From Pseudoalteromonas sp. H71 (GTDB lineage: Bacteria > Pseudomonadota > Gammaproteobacteria > Enterobacterales > Alteromonadaceae): a DNA stretch of 64,000 nt. The stretch is from assembly GCF_001468485.1 (NCBI RefSeq), contig NZ_LODI01000004.1, positions 47,216 to 111,215 of the forward strand, in the 5' to 3' direction. Positions within the stretch are counted from its first letter, which is position 1, and every line of letters starts with the position of its first letter. Under the pieces are notes generated by a model. The model saw nothing but the letters and a program-made list of their open reading frames with translations, was not told the DNA's origin and did not search any database. Shown here piece by piece: positions 35,339 to 45,557 of the stretch. A program made the translations under genes and the position numbers.

Positions 35339-35662
35339 ATGACTGAACACGAATATCACCAATTAGCCGAAGCTCTTATGTTCACAATTGAAGAGCAAGT
35401 TGATGATTGTGAAGCCGATTTAGATTACGAATCAGCGCAAGGTATTTTAGAAATTATTTTTCCTGATAAAAGTAAAATTGTGATCAATAAGCAAGCGCCT
35501 CTTCATCAAGTGTGGGTAGCAACTAAATTTAATGGTCATCATTTTGAAATGCGTGACGGTCAATGGATTGATAACCGCTCTGGTGCAGAGTTTTGGGAGT
35601 TCATTAACGAAGCGTCAACTCGCCAAGCTGGCCAAGAAATTAAATGGCAATCGTCACTATGA
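35339..35662 (+). CDS. cyaY: Frataxin-like iron donor protein CyaY
   Basis: A 107-residue frataxin homologue: acidic N-terminal helix ([15 protein letters not shown]) followed by the beta-sheet with [28 protein letters not shown]. It modulates iron-sulfur cluster assembly on IscS. It is divergent from lptM. Its stop overlaps the start of the esterase gene. The adenylate cyclase gene cyaA, which usually sits beside it, is not present in this window. Confidence 0.95.
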   Translation: MTEHEYHQLAEALMFTIEEQVDDCEADLDYESAQGILEIIFPDKSKIVINKQAPLHQVWVATKFNGHHFEMRDGQWIDNRSGAEFWEFINEASTRQAGQEIKWQSSL

Positions 35663-36315
35663 GTTTAGAATTTGTTCAATACCCTGCACAGAGCGCTCAT
35701 AAAGCTACCGTTATTTGGTTACATGGGTTGGGTGATTCGGGTGATGGGTTTGCCCCTGTAGCGCCGCAATTAAACTTACCAGATGAGTTAGGTGTGCGTT
35801 TTGTTTTTCCTCATGCACCTGTGCAACCGGTCACCATAAATGGCGGTATGGAAATGCGCTCTTGGTACGATATTAAGTCAATTGAGCTTGATAAACGTGC
35901 CGATGAAGAAGGTGTTAGAGAGTCTGCCGAAAAGGTAGAAGCCCTTATAAATACAGAAATAGCAAACGGAATACCAGCTAACAAAATTATTTTGGCAGGT
36001 TTTTCACAAGGCGGTGTTGTGTCGCTTCATTTAGCACCACGTTTTGAGCAAAAGCTAGCGGGTGTTATGGCATTGTCTACTTACATGTGCGCGCCGCATA
36101 AATTCACAGATGAAGCAAAGCATACCGATTTAAATGTATTTATGGCACATGGTAGCCAAGATAACGTGGTACCAATGAGTGCGGGTAAAAGTGCATTTGA
36201 TGTATTAACAGCACATAACATGGATGTAAGCTGGCAAGAATACCCAATGGCACATCAAGTATGTGCAGAAGAGTTACACGCTATTCGCCACTGGTTAATT
36301 GCCCGTTTAAGCTAA
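35659..36315 (+). CDS. Alpha/beta hydrolase, carboxylesterase (phospholipase/carboxylesterase family)
   Basis: A 218-residue cytosolic esterase. It has the family motifs [14 protein letters not shown], the nucleophile elbow GFSQGG, the Asp in [10 protein letters not shown] and the His in PMAHQV. I chose the ATG at 35659 because it overlaps the cyaY stop as ATGA, suggesting coupling; an ATG at 35644 is the alternative. Relatives hydrolyse short-chain esters or deacylate proteins; the substrate is unknown. Confidence 0.92.
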   Translation: MSLEFVQYPAQSAHKATVIWLHGLGDSGDGFAPVAPQLNLPDELGVRFVFPHAPVQPVTINGGMEMRSWYDIKSIELDKRADEEGVRESAEKVEALINTEIANGIPANKIILAGFSQGGVVSLHLAPRFEQKLAGVMALSTYMCAPHKFTDEAKHTDLNVFMAHGSQDNVVPMSAGKSAFDVLTAHNMDVSWQEYPMAHQVCAEELHAIRHWLIARLS

Positions 36316-36337
36316 TTTTGGAGCCGCTGAGGTCAAT

Positions 36338-37303
36338 ATGAGTCAAAAAATAGTTATTAAAGCAAATGTAAAACGCGAGCCACAAAACAGCCTACCTACG
36401 GTAAGTTATGAATGGCATTGGCGTCGTATTGTGAGTTTGGCTATGTTGATAGTAATGACATCTGCGGCCGTGATATATGGTTTAACCAGCTCAGTAAATG
36501 CAGATCAAGGCGCTCACCCCAATGAACAAACAGAGCTTTTAATTTCTAATAGCACACAAAGTAATGAGGTCATTGAAAGCCCAATACACGATGAACCCAA
36601 TAGCCAGTCGCAAATAAGTGCTGCCAATACTGACGGGTTAACTGCAAAGCAAATGGTCTCTGCTGAAGATGTTGTTAACATCGATATCTCAAACAAAAGT
36701 AACCCAGAGCCAGTGACCGTTCAGCCTGAGTTAGATAATGTAATAGTAGCTCTGCAAGCTGCTGAGTTGGCTAACACATCTAACAGCGAAATAATTTCAT
36801 CAACACAAAACAGCGATGCACAAAGCGAAGTTAACCCTTTACCCGAGCAATCTGCGGATATAGACACCTTACTAGACGCTCCGCAAAGCGATGATGTTAC
36901 CTTATTTGGTACAGATAGATTTCCTGACAATGCGCATATTGCAAGTGTTGCATTAGGGGCCCAAATTGATACTGGTAAAATAAGCCGTGCGGTTCTGACT
37001 CGCAGTGTTGAAAAGCGAGAGCCTGTAAATGTGTTTGCGGCAGATGTGCGTATGAGTCAATTTGAAGGAACATTATCGTTTTTTAGTGAACTAAAAGGGC
37101 TTCAAGGTCAGCAAGTTAAACATATTTGGTATTTTGAAAGTGAGACAATGGCCGAAATTACACTTAATGTTACTTCGCCGCGTTACAGAACTTATTCAAC
37201 AAAAAATATTATGAACACGCAAACAGGCCATTGGCGTGTAGACGTTGTTGACGAGCAAGGTAATTTAATTGCCCAAAAAGAATTTAGAGTGTTAGCTAAC
37301 TAA
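36338..37303 (+). CDS. DUF2914 domain membrane protein
   Basis: A 321-residue protein with one TM helix (about residues 31-50), a long acidic and Ser/Asn-rich periplasmic linker (about 55-220) and a C-terminal DUF2914 domain (about 240-320: KGLQGQQVKHIWYFESETMAEI, then TGHWRVDVVDEQGNLIAQKEF). The domain is a small beta fold found in several bacterial surface proteins; function unknown. It sits between the esterase and hemC, where cyaA is found in enterobacteria. Confidence 0.85.
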   Translation: MSQKIVIKANVKREPQNSLPTVSYEWHWRRIVSLAMLIVMTSAAVIYGLTSSVNADQGAHPNEQTELLISNSTQSNEVIESPIHDEPNSQSQISAANTDGLTAKQMVSAEDVVNIDISNKSNPEPVTVQPELDNVIVALQAAELANTSNSEIISSTQNSDAQSEVNPLPEQSADIDTLLDAPQSDDVTLFGTDRFPDNAHIASVALGAQIDTGKISRAVLTRSVEKREPVNVFAADVRMSQFEGTLSFFSELKGLQGQQVKHIWYFESETMAEITLNVTSPRYRTYSTKNIMNTQTGHWRVDVVDEQGNLIAQKEFRVLAN

Positions 37304-37338
37304 ATAATGCTAACCGCAGTAATTAATTGGATACCCCT

Positions 37339-38277
37339 ATGACAGAAAAAACAAAATTAGTACGTATAGCAACTCGCAAAAGCGCCCTAGCGTTATGGCA
37401 AGCTGAGTTTGTAAAAGCTCAGCTAGAGCATTTTCATGATGATGTACGTGTTGAGTTAGTCCCTATGTCGACACAAGGGGATATTATTTTAGATACGCCA
37501 TTGGCCAAAATAGGCGGCAAAGGGTTATTTGTAAAAGAGCTTGAGCAAGCCATGTTAGATGGCCGAGCTGATATTGCTGTGCACTCAATGAAAGACGTGC
37601 CTGTTGAATTTCCGGAAGGACTAGCGCTTCATACCATTTGCGAGCGTGAAGATCCTCGTGATGCATTTGTATCAAATAACTTTGCCAACTTAAATGAGTT
37701 ACCGAAGGGGGCCATTGTAGGTACATCTAGCTTACGTCGTCAGTGCCAAATTAGAGCGCTAAGACCTGACTTAGAAATCCGTGATTTACGCGGAAACGTG
37801 AATACACGCCTAGCTAAATTAGATGATGGGCAATACGATGCCATTATTTTAGCAGCGGCAGGGCTTATTCGTTTAGAGATGGGCGAGCGTATTGCGGATT
37901 ACATTGAACCAGAAGTATCGTTGCCTGCAAATGGCCAAGGTGCTGTAGGTATTGAGTGTCGAATTGAAGATGACGTAACTAAAGCGTTATTAGCACCGCT
38001 TGAACACGCACACACGCGTATTCGTGTTAACGCAGAGCGTGCCATGAACCGTCGTTTAGAAGGCGGTTGCCAAGTACCAATTGGCGCTTATGCGTTAGTT
38101 GATGGCGAGCAGGTTCATTTACGAGGGCTTGTAGGCGCAATTGATGGCAGCGAAATTTTACGTGACGAAGTTGCGGGTAATATTAACGATGCCGAAAAAC
38201 TCGGAATAGAGCTGGCTGAAAAATTACTTGCTCAAGGCGCAGATAAAATTTTAGCTGACGTATACAGAGACGCATAA
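37339..38277 (+). CDS. hemC: Hydroxymethylbilane synthase (porphobilinogen deaminase)
   Basis: A 312-residue enzyme that polymerises four porphobilinogens. [18 protein letters not shown] opens it; HSMKDVP carries active-site residues; [10 protein letters not shown] is the substrate-binding segment; the Cys in [12 protein letters not shown] binds the dipyrromethane cofactor. Start at ATG 37339 is preferred over a TTG at 37327. The hemD ATG follows its stop without a gap. Confidence 0.98.
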   Translation: MTEKTKLVRIATRKSALALWQAEFVKAQLEHFHDDVRVELVPMSTQGDIILDTPLAKIGGKGLFVKELEQAMLDGRADIAVHSMKDVPVEFPEGLALHTICEREDPRDAFVSNNFANLNELPKGAIVGTSSLRRQCQIRALRPDLEIRDLRGNVNTRLAKLDDGQYDAIILAAAGLIRLEMGERIADYIEPEVSLPANGQGAVGIECRIEDDVTKALLAPLEHAHTRIRVNAERAMNRRLEGGCQVPIGAYALVDGEQVHLRGLVGAIDGSEILRDEVAGNINDAEKLGIELAEKLLAQGADKILADVYRDA

Positions 38278-40110
38278 ATGACACATATTCTGATAACTCG
38301 GCCCGAAGGAAAAGGCGTAGCCCTTGCAGAACAACTTGAGCAAGCGGGTTATCAGACGTCGTTGTTTCCTGTTTTAAATATTAACTATTTAACGCCTTCT
38401 AGTACTCAACTAAGCCCACTTATTAATGCAGATAAAATTATTTTTATCTCTCAGGATGCTGTTAAAGCACTGGCACAATTAAAGCCCGATATAAACATTA
38501 AAGCGCAGTTTTATGCTGTAGGGCAGCAAACTGCCGATACAATATATGAATTATTTGGTGTGCGTGCAGCAACTCCTAAACAGTTCGATTCTGAAGGGGT
38601 ATTGGCTCTTAAGTCGTTGGCTCAGGTTGATGGCAGCAATATTGTATTGGTCAAAGGGCAAGGTGGTCGACCCGATATAGCCAAGGTCCTAAAAGAGCGC
38701 GGTGCGTTTTTAAATAATTGTGTTGTTTATGAACGTGAGCCAGTATCCGATTTAACTAGTAACTGGACTGACCACTGGAAAAGCAACAATGTACACGGTA
38801 TAGTCATAACAAGTAATGCAGCAGTTGATGCCATATTTACCCCCCTTGCTGCACAACAATTACAATGGTTACAACAGTGCCACTTTTATGTTGCCAGCGA
38901 GCGTATAGCCGCATATTTACAGCAACAACACGTAAGTTTGGCAAATATACATATTGCAGCAGGGGCTAGCGATAACGCTATGTTTACCTGTATTAATCAG
39001 CAAGGTAGCAGCATGAGTGAACAACCTAAGTCAATAACAACAGAAAACACAACATCAACAGCTTCGAGTTCAGCATCAATTAAAAATGAGCCAGCAAGCG
39101 TAAAAAACAAACCAGCAAATGACAAACAAAAAGTTAGTAAAGTGGCTTCTCTTGCATTGTTAATATCGTTGGTTGTGGCCTCTGGAGTTGGTTACGAGTT
39201 TTATCAAAAGCTAAATGCAGGTAAAGCGCAAAATACATTTGTTAACGAACTTAGCGAGCAAAATAAGCTACTTCAGCAAGAGCTAGCGGTTCTTAAGTCT
39301 TCTCAAGTGAGCTTGCAACAAGCGCTATTTAATAGCGAAGAAAAAGTATCTGAGGCGTTAGCGCAAAGCACTCTTGAAAATGAGCAAGCATTAAAAAACG
39401 CACTACAAAAAGCGCAGCAACAAGGCTCATCTTTAAACCCACAAGAAGTAACTAGTTTGCAGCGTATGGCTGAATTTAAACTGTGGGCAGAAAAAGACTA
39501 CCAAGGCGCAAGCGCTGTACTAAAGCGTTTAGACGGACTGTTAAGTGAGCACCCTGGTACAATTGAACTTCGCCAATCTATTATGCAAGACATACAAACG
39601 CTTGATAGTTTAAAACCGGTTGCTACCGAGGCTATTTATTTGCAGCTAAATAGTGTTCTTAACCGAATTGATGAACTGGTGTTTAACGCGGTCAATTTAC
39701 CAGAGGAACCACGGGAAGTTGATGAAAATGCACTCAGCGAAGATATTAACGATTGGCAGCAAAATATCAGTAACAGTTGGAATAAAATTGTTGATAGTTT
39801 TATTAAAATTAGGCGCCATGAAGGTATAGCTGTTGAACCATTACTAACTGATCAAGAGCGCAATTTAATTAACCAGCGAATTAAGCTTAATATAGCGCAG
39901 GCGCAAGATGCGCTACTAAGTAAACAAGCCAGTATATATTTTAATGCATTAAGCGAAGCAAAGCGCTTAATTGGTGAATACTTTAAGCAAGATGATGCAG
40001 CGACTAAATCAACACTAAATACGCTATCTAAATTAGAAAAAGAACCACTTAATTTCAGCCAAGAGGTCACACTGCAAAGCACACAAATGGTTAAGGAGTG
40101 GGCGCAATGA
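38278..40110 (+). CDS. hemD: Fused uroporphyrinogen-III synthase HemD and HemX-like membrane protein
   Basis: A 610-residue fusion. Residues 1-245 are HemD (HILITRPEGKGVALAEQLEQAGY; FISQDAVKAL; IVITSNAAVDAIF; VASERIAAYL), which closes and inverts ring D of hydroxymethylbilane. Residues 246-610 are HemX: a Ser/Thr/Lys-rich lead, one TM helix (about 290-310), a coiled coil (about 320-380) and a helical periplasmic part. HemD appears complete to its usual end, and M246 (ATG at 39013) has AAGG 9 bases upstream, so a separate HemX could also be translated from the internal site. The stop overlaps hemY as ATGA. HemX's role is unsettled; it is annotated as a uroporphyrinogen methyltransferase but lacks that domain. 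Confidence 0.9.
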   Translation: MTHILITRPEGKGVALAEQLEQAGYQTSLFPVLNINYLTPSSTQLSPLINADKIIFISQDAVKALAQLKPDINIKAQFYAVGQQTADTIYELFGVRAATPKQFDSEGVLALKSLAQVDGSNIVLVKGQGGRPDIAKVLKERGAFLNNCVVYEREPVSDLTSNWTDHWKSNNVHGIVITSNAAVDAIFTPLAAQQLQWLQQCHFYVASERIAAYLQQQHVSLANIHIAAGASDNAMFTCINQQGSSMSEQPKSITTENTTSTASSSASIKNEPASVKNKPANDKQKVSKVASLALLISLVVASGVGYEFYQKLNAGKAQNTFVNELSEQNKLLQQELAVLKSSQVSLQQALFNSEEKVSEALAQSTLENEQALKNALQKAQQQGSSLNPQEVTSLQRMAEFKLWAEKDYQGASAVLKRLDGLLSEHPGTIELRQSIMQDIQTLDSLKPVATEAIYLQLNSVLNRIDELVFNAVNLPEEPREVDENALSEDINDWQQNISNSWNKIVDSFIKIRRHEGIAVEPLLTDQERNLINQRIKLNIAQAQDALLSKQASIYFNALSEAKRLIGEYFKQDDAATKSTLNTLSKLEKEPLNFSQEVTLQSTQMVKEWAQ

Positions 40111-41219
40111 TAGGGCTAATTATTTTAATTGTAGCTGTTGTTGTTGTAATTGCGGTTACCCCTTTTGTACTTGACGAAAAAGGTTATGTGCTAATTTCGT
40201 TCAATAATACGACCATTGAAGGCACCATTGTTTCGTTTTGTATTATGGCTGCATTGTCTGCGGCAGTTTTATATTTTAGTTACAAACTAATACGTTATTT
40301 ATTATCAATTTATAGAAATACCAAGCATGGTTTTTTTGCCCGCAGTGAAGAGCGTAAATTCGCCGCAATTGAACAAGCCCTTTTCAGTGCTATAAACGAC
40401 GATTACGAACAGGTAGAGCGCGCACTTTCTGGTAACAGTGTGCCAGAAAAATTTGACGATATTCGTTTAGCGCTTTTAGCTAAAGCAGCACTTGCTAACA
40501 ACGAGGCAGATAAAGCGCTTGAGCGATTATTTGAAATAAGCCCAGAGCAGCAATTAAAAGTAGCAAAGCTATGGTTGGCAAGTGGCGATAGCAGTGCGAT
40601 TGAATCGCAGTTGCGTGTGAATGCAGAAGCTAAAAAAGCCACCGCCCTTGAACTTAAACTGTACACTGAGGTATTAGTACAACAGCAGCACTTTAGTGCA
40701 CTTGAAGAGTTTTTACCCAAGCTACTGCGTAAAAAAGTGTTTTCTAGTGAGCAGTGGACGCGTGTATTTTCTGCCTATTTTACGGCCCAATCAGCTGATG
40801 AATTAACAAATAAATACAAACAATTACCACGAAAACTACACACTCATGCACAGACTGCATATTTAACTCAAATGGCTGCAACAGGTCAGCTTGCCGTTAT
40901 TGAGGGCGATTTAACTAAAATGGTTAAGCAAGCCAGCCAACATGATGAGCTTGCTGCTATTTTAAATAATGCAAACCATGGTGAAGCGCACAAGTTACAA
41001 GCCAGTATCCAAGATCGCCTTAAAAAAGACGACACCAATACAGCGCTGCTGTTGTCGCTGGCATGTCTTGCTAATGCACAAAGTGATTATGACTTAGCGG
41101 CACGTGTATTTGATAAAGCGCTTAATGGTGATAATAAACACCAATTTGCAGACCAAGCAGCCTTGAGTTATAAAAACACGGCACAGGCTGAAAAGGCACT
41201 CGTTTTATATAACAAATAA
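40107..41219 (+). CDS. hemY: HemY-like inner-membrane TPR protein
   Basis: A 370-residue protein with two N-terminal TM helices (about residues 1-21 and 41-63), then a long alpha-helical TPR-like cytoplasmic or periplasmic region, matching proteobacterial HemY (LDEKGYVLISFNNTTIEGTI). It is not the protoporphyrinogen oxidase of the same name in Bacillus. AAGGAG lies 8 bases before ATG 40107, and the ATGA overlap shows coupling to hemDX. It may assist haem biosynthesis complexes. Confidence 0.92.
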   Translation: MIGLIILIVAVVVVIAVTPFVLDEKGYVLISFNNTTIEGTIVSFCIMAALSAAVLYFSYKLIRYLLSIYRNTKHGFFARSEERKFAAIEQALFSAINDDYEQVERALSGNSVPEKFDDIRLALLAKAALANNEADKALERLFEISPEQQLKVAKLWLASGDSSAIESQLRVNAEAKKATALELKLYTEVLVQQQHFSALEEFLPKLLRKKVFSSEQWTRVFSAYFTAQSADELTNKYKQLPRKLHTHAQTAYLTQMAATGQLAVIEGDLTKMVKQASQHDELAAILNNANHGEAHKLQASIQDRLKKDDTNTALLLSLACLANAQSDYDLAARVFDKALNGDNKHQFADQAALSYKNTAQAEKALVLYNK

Positions 41220-41249
41220 GTTTACTAGCTGATTAGTTATATATTTTAG

Positions 41250-41295
41250 GCACAGGTTATAGGCGTTTTATAAATGCTTTACCTGTGCTTTTTTA
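41250..41295 (+). terminator. Terminator after the hem operon
   Basis: GCACAGGT pairs with ACCTGTGC across a 23-base interior, followed by a run of six T, 30 bases past hemY. Confidence 0.75.
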
Positions 41296-41432
41296 TAGGT
41301 ATTTTTTAAATTTAGCGAAACAATAAAAAAGTAAGGCGATACTATTTTTATACAGATTATTGTTAAGTGCGTGAATATTTTGCACAAAAAGCAGACATAT
41401 GACCGCTTAATAATATTACAAAGCGTATAGAC

Positions 41433-41460
41433 TTGAAAAATACCTCTATCTGCGTATTAT
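41433..41460 (+). promoter_or_regulatory. Likely sigma-70 promoter of add
   Basis: TTGAAA at 41433-41438 and TATTAT at 41455-41460 with a 16-base spacer, 31 bases before the add start codon. Confidence 0.6.
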
Positions 41461-41491
41461 GCGCAAAAATTTAATTAAACTGGGTGCTACT

Positions 41492-42493
41492 ATGATCAAT
41501 AGAAAACTACCTTTGCTAGATATTCACCGTCATTTAGATGGTAATGTTCGCGCGCAAACCATACTAGAACTTGGTCGTCAGTTTAATATTGATTTACCCG
41601 CAGATAACGTTGAACAATTAATTCCTCATGTTCAAGTTATAGATCCAGAGCCAAACCTAGTGGCTTTTTTACAAAAGCTAGACTGGGGCGTAACGGTACT
41701 TGGCGATTACGATGCATGCCGCCGTATTGCTATTGAAAATATTGAAGATGCGCAAGCGCAAGGCCTTGACTACGTTGAACTTCGTTTTAGCCCTTACTAC
41801 ATGTCGCAAAGCCAAGGTTTACACCCACAAGGTGTTGTAGAAGCTGTGGTTGATGGTATTAAATCAGCAACAAAGAATACCAATATTAAAGCAAACTTAA
41901 TTGGTATTTTGTCGCGTACTTATGGTGTTAAAACGTGCCAGTATGAGCTTGATGCATTACTTGCGTTTAAAAATGACTTAGTGGCGGTTGATTTAGCGGG
42001 CGATGAAATTGGCTTTCCGGGTGAATTATTTATTGAGCACTTTAAGCAAGTGCGTGATGCGTATTTAGCGTCAACAATTCATGCTGGCGAAGCACTTGGC
42101 GCTCCAAGTATTTGGCAAGCAATTAATGAATTAGGTGCAAGTAGAATTGGCCATGGTGTAAAAGCAATTGAAGATCCAGGATTAATGGATTACCTGCGTG
42201 ATAACCGCATTGGTATTGAATCGTGTTTAACCAGTAATATTCAAACCAGTACAGTTACCGACCTAGCTACGCATCCACTTAAACAGTTTTTAGATCATGG
42301 TATTCTTGCTTGTCTTAATACAGATGACCCGGCTGTTGAAGGTATTGAAATAGAGCATGAATATACCATTGCAGCACCCAAAGCAGGCCTATCTCAGGCT
42401 GATATAGAAAAAGCCCAAGCTAATGCCTTAGAAATTGCATTTTTAAGTGACGGCGATAAAAAAGCACTACTAGCACAAGTGAGTGCACGTTAA
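41492..42493 (+). CDS. add: Adenosine deaminase
   Basis: A 333-residue zinc hydrolase, the same length as E. coli Add and colinear with it. Metal and catalytic motifs: DIHRHLDGN (His-x-His zinc ligands), DLAGDE, HAGEALG (zinc His and catalytic Glu), RIGHG and NTDDP (Asp ligand). It deaminates adenosine and deoxyadenosine to inosine for purine salvage. ATG at 41492 is chosen over a start at 41459, which would precede the family's usual N-terminus by 11 residues. Monocistronic. Confidence 0.96.
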   Translation: MINRKLPLLDIHRHLDGNVRAQTILELGRQFNIDLPADNVEQLIPHVQVIDPEPNLVAFLQKLDWGVTVLGDYDACRRIAIENIEDAQAQGLDYVELRFSPYYMSQSQGLHPQGVVEAVVDGIKSATKNTNIKANLIGILSRTYGVKTCQYELDALLAFKNDLVAVDLAGDEIGFPGELFIEHFKQVRDAYLASTIHAGEALGAPSIWQAINELGASRIGHGVKAIEDPGLMDYLRDNRIGIESCLTSNIQTSTVTDLATHPLKQFLDHGILACLNTDDPAVEGIEIEHEYTIAAPKAGLSQADIEKAQANALEIAFLSDGDKKALLAQVSAR

Positions 42494-42504
42494 GTAATGC
42501 AAAT

Positions 42505-42576
42505 AAATATGCGGCTTTAAAGCTGCATATTTATAGATTTAACTTGAGCGATAGTTAAGAGATTTACTAACGCTCA
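42505..42576. terminator. Tandem hairpins between add and the CBS protein gene
   Basis: The first hairpin (42505-42532) pairs AAATATGC-GCTTT with its complement, with one G-T pair. The second (42545-42576) pairs TGAGCG with CGCTCA and is followed by TTTT on the plus strand. Together they separate the convergent genes. Confidence 0.6.
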
Positions 42577-42585
42577 GGTTTTAAA

Positions 42586-42996
42586 TTAGTGCTCTTGGCA
42601 GCTAAGGTAGTTATCGTAAAGCGCTTTGAGTACGTCGGCACGATTTATCATCCCCACCACTTTTACGCCTTCTACTACAGGGTAGTTTTTTGGCTTACCT
42701 GGCTGCATTTGTTCAGCTAGTTCAATAATGTTTAAATCGCTACTCACTGTGACTACATTGGTCTGCATAAGCTGCGACACTTTTACAACCCCTTCGCAAA
42801 AATAACTACTTTGCATTAAAGGCTTTAATAGCTCTTGTTCTGAAATAAATCCGACTAGGCATTTTTCGTTATCGAATACAGGCGCACCAAGTAATTTAAA
42901 TTTTTGTAACTCGGCTATGGCAGTTGTCATTTCAGTGTCTGGTGTTATGTTTGGCAACTTGCGTTGCATAAAATCTTTTACTTTTGTATTTAGCAT
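42586..42996 (-). CDS. CBS-pair domain protein
   Basis: A 136-residue protein made of two CBS repeats only (residues about 7-60 and 75-130: MQRKLPNITPDTEMTTAIAELQKFKLLGAPV; LMQTNVVTVSSDLNIIELAEQM ... YPVVEGVKVVGMINRADVLKAL). Such stand-alone CBS pairs bind adenine nucleotides and regulate partners in trans. I chose the ATG at 42996 (GGGAG upstream) over 43026. Transcribed alone. No clear partner gene is adjacent. Confidence 0.9.
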   Translation of the reverse strand: MLNTKVKDFMQRKLPNITPDTEMTTAIAELQKFKLLGAPVFDNEKCLVGFISEQELLKPLMQSSYFCEGVVKVSQLMQTNVVTVSSDLNIIELAEQMQPGKPKNYPVVEGVKVVGMINRADVLKALYDNYLSCQEH

Positions 42997-43108
42997 TTGG
43001 GTCTCTCCCGCTGATGTTCTGTACAAAGTATGGTTTATAGATTGGATTTTAGGAAATTGTTTATATTGATGTGTTTGATAGGTTTAAGCTATTAAAACTT
43101 TAAAGTCA

Positions 43109-43134
43109 TAAAAAAAAGCACCCATAGGTGCTTA
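43109..43134 (-). terminator. Terminator after fre
   Basis: On the minus strand AAGCACC pairs with GGGTGCTT around a three-base loop and is followed by a T run of eight, about 20 bases past the fre stop. Confidence 0.9.
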
Positions 43135-43155
43135 TCATTAAATGATGCGATGAGT

Positions 43156-43869
43156 TTACTTTATAAATGCAAATGCATCGGCGTACATGTTTTCACGAAT
43201 AGCGCCATGAGCTATAAAATCATCACGTACAATCCCTATCATGTCAAAACGACCTGCCATGTAAATGTCGTAAGGTTCTAGTGATACGATGTCTTGCATT
43301 ACTGCTTTGTGCACAAAACCCGTGTGACCTTGCCAATTAGCTGATGGGTTTTCGACGACAGGAATAAATTCAAAATGCTCGTGGCTTTCTGCCCATAATT
43401 TCATTTCTTCATGTGCATATAATGCCGACTCTTCTTTAACACCCCAGTAAAATAGCACAGGGCGATCACAGTTTATTTCAGCTAGGTGATCAGCCATTGA
43501 TTTTACATACGAAAAGCCAGTGCCACCTGCAAGTAAAATAATAGGTCGGTTACATTGCAAACGAAGTTGGGAAACACCTAATCCAGCCTCTATATCAACC
43601 ATTGTTTTGTTTGAATGCGCATTACGTAAATGTTCAAGCGATTGCATTGCGTATGAGTCTGCACCAGAGGCACCAATGTGCAGCTCTATTTCATCACATT
43701 GTGATGGCCGGCTAGCAATAGAAAAAGCGCGTTTGTCTTTTTCACTTAACACCAGTTGCATGTATTGGCCCGCTTCAAAGGTCACAGGCTCTTGTGGCTT
43801 TAAAGTTACTTTGTTAACAAATTCTGTTAGTGGGCTGATAGCTACAACTTCAGCTTTTAATGTTTGCAT
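43156..43869 (-). CDS. fre: NAD(P)H-flavin reductase
   Basis: A 237-residue member of the ferredoxin-NADP reductase superfamily without an iron-sulfur domain. The flavin motif RAFSIAS (RxxS), the NAD(P)H-binding LLAGGTGFSYVKSM and the C-terminal YMAGRFDMIGIVRDDF match Fre/LuxG enzymes, which supply free reduced flavin, e.g. for ferric reduction. It lies downstream of ubiD, the partnership seen in E. coli, separated by about 150 bases that contain an imperfect hairpin. Confidence 0.94.
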   Translation of the reverse strand: MQTLKAEVVAISPLTEFVNKVTLKPQEPVTFEAGQYMQLVLSEKDKRAFSIASRPSQCDEIELHIGASGADSYAMQSLEHLRNAHSNKTMVDIEAGLGVSQLRLQCNRPIILLAGGTGFSYVKSMADHLAEINCDRPVLFYWGVKEESALYAHEEMKLWAESHEHFEFIPVVENPSANWQGHTGFVHKAVMQDIVSLEPYDIYMAGRFDMIGIVRDDFIAHGAIRENMYADAFAFIK

Positions 43870-43967
43870 TTTTTACCTTTTAGCAGCGCTTTTGATAGCA
43901 GATACGCAATTGAATGGATCGATTCTAGCATACCTATAGGATTATTTTATAGCCTGTTTATAGCTTA

Positions 43968-44006
43968 CCCGAACGATGGTGAATAAATTATTGACCATCG
44001 CTGGGT
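43968..44006. other. Hairpin between ubiD and fre
   Basis: A seven-base perfect core (CGATGGT / ACCATCG) extended outward to CCCxxxG/C..GGG with mismatches and an A/T loop. It lies 12 bases past the ubiD stop. It could attenuate read-through into fre. Confidence 0.5.
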
Positions 44007-44017
44007 TTGTTTAGTTG

Positions 44018-45484
44018 CTAAAGAATTTTAAGGCTATCCCAAATATCGTCAACACGTTCTTTGGTGGCTTTATCCATTACTATTGGTTCACCCCATTCAC
44101 GGTCGGTTTCGCCTACCCATTTATTAGTCGCGTCCATACCCATTTTAGATCCAAGGCCCGATACCGGAGAGGCAAAATCTAGGTAATCTATTGGAGTGTT
44201 TTCAATCAACGTTGTATCACGCGCTGGATCCATGCGCGTTGTGATGGCCCAAATAACATCTTCCCAGTCGCGAGCATTTATATCGTCATCGCACACAATT
44301 ACGAACTTGGTATACATAAACTGGCGCAAAAACGACCATACTCCCATCATTACGCGCTTAGCGTGACCAGGGTATTGTTTTTTCATTGTGACTACCGCCA
44401 TGCGGTACGAGCAACCTTCAGGCGGCAAATAAAAGTCCACAATTTCGGGAAACTGTTTTTGTAATATTGGTACAAATACTTCATTAAGTGCAACACCTAA
44501 AATAGCGGGTTCATCAGGCGGACGGCCAGTAAATGTGCTGTGATAAATAGGATCTTTACGGTGTGTAATGTGAGTTACGGTCATAACAGGGAAGTCATCA
44601 ACTTCGTTGTAGTAACCTGTATGGTCGCCATAGGGGCCTTCTGGCGCCATTTCGCCAGGCATAATATGGCCTTCAAGTACGATTTCGGCACTGGCAGGCA
44701 CTTGTAAGTCGTTTGAAATTGACTTTACCACTTCAGTTCGGCTTCCACGCAATAGCCCTGCAAATGCATATTCGCTAAGCGTATCTGGTACAGGAGTTAC
44801 TGCACCTAAAATGGTCGCTGGATCGGCGCCTAACGCCACCGATACTGGATAAGGCTGACCAGGGTTTTCTTTACACCACTCTTGAAAGTCGAGCGCGCCG
44901 CCGCGGTGCGACAACCAGCGCATAATTATTTTATTTTTACCTAATAATTGTTGGCGATAAATACCCAGATTTTGACGTTTCTTGTATGGCCCTTTTGTGA
45001 CGGTTAAACCCCATGTAATCAAAGGGGCTGCATCACCTGGCCAGCAGTGTTGAATAGGTAGTTTTGTTAAGTCGACGTCATCACCTTGTAAAATCACTTG
45101 CTGACAAGATGCTTTTTTGATTTCTTTAGCGGGCATGTTCAGCACTTTTTTAAATACAGGAATAGATCCAAGTGCTTCTTTAATGCCTTTTGGGGGCTCG
45201 GGCTCTTTTAAAAACGCGAGTAGTTTACCCACCTCACGAAGTTCATTTACGTCTGTTTGGCCCATACCCATAGCCACTCGCTTCGGTGTTCCAAATAAAT
45301 TGGTAAGCACCGGCATGCTGTGCCCTTTTGGGTTTTCGAATAATAAGGCAGGACCTTTTGCACGCAGTGTGCGGTCAGAAATTTCGGTCATTTCAAGATA
45401 CGGGTCAATTTCTTGGGTGATGCGTTTAAGCTCACCTTTTTTTTCAAGTAAATTGATAAAATCGCGCAGATCTTTATATTTCAT
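44018..45484 (-). CDS. ubiD: 4-hydroxy-3-polyprenylbenzoate decarboxylase
   Basis: A 488-residue prenylated-FMN-dependent decarboxylase for ubiquinone synthesis. Family features: [21 protein letters not shown] at the N-terminus, [16 protein letters not shown] (metal and cofactor site), [25 protein letters not shown] with the catalytic Glu region, and [17 protein letters not shown]. It needs UbiX for the cofactor, which is not in this window. Confidence 0.97.
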   Translation of the reverse strand: MKYKDLRDFINLLEKKGELKRITQEIDPYLEMTEISDRTLRAKGPALLFENPKGHSMPVLTNLFGTPKRVAMGMGQTDVNELREVGKLLAFLKEPEPPKGIKEALGSIPVFKKVLNMPAKEIKKASCQQVILQGDDVDLTKLPIQHCWPGDAAPLITWGLTVTKGPYKKRQNLGIYRQQLLGKNKIIMRWLSHRGGALDFQEWCKENPGQPYPVSVALGADPATILGAVTPVPDTLSEYAFAGLLRGSRTEVVKSISNDLQVPASAEIVLEGHIMPGEMAPEGPYGDHTGYYNEVDDFPVMTVTHITHRKDPIYHSTFTGRPPDEPAILGVALNEVFVPILQKQFPEIVDFYLPPEGCSYRMAVVTMKKQYPGHAKRVMMGVWSFLRQFMYTKFVIVCDDDINARDWEDVIWAITTRMDPARDTTLIENTPIDYLDFASPVSGLGSKMGMDATNKWVGETDREWGEPIVMDKATKERVDDIWDSLKIL

Positions 45485-45557
45485 TATGGGCCGCTATTAA
45501 GCAAAAGAGTTGAACTATTATACCCATTTCATGCAAAGCAAGTCATTACACCTGCAC

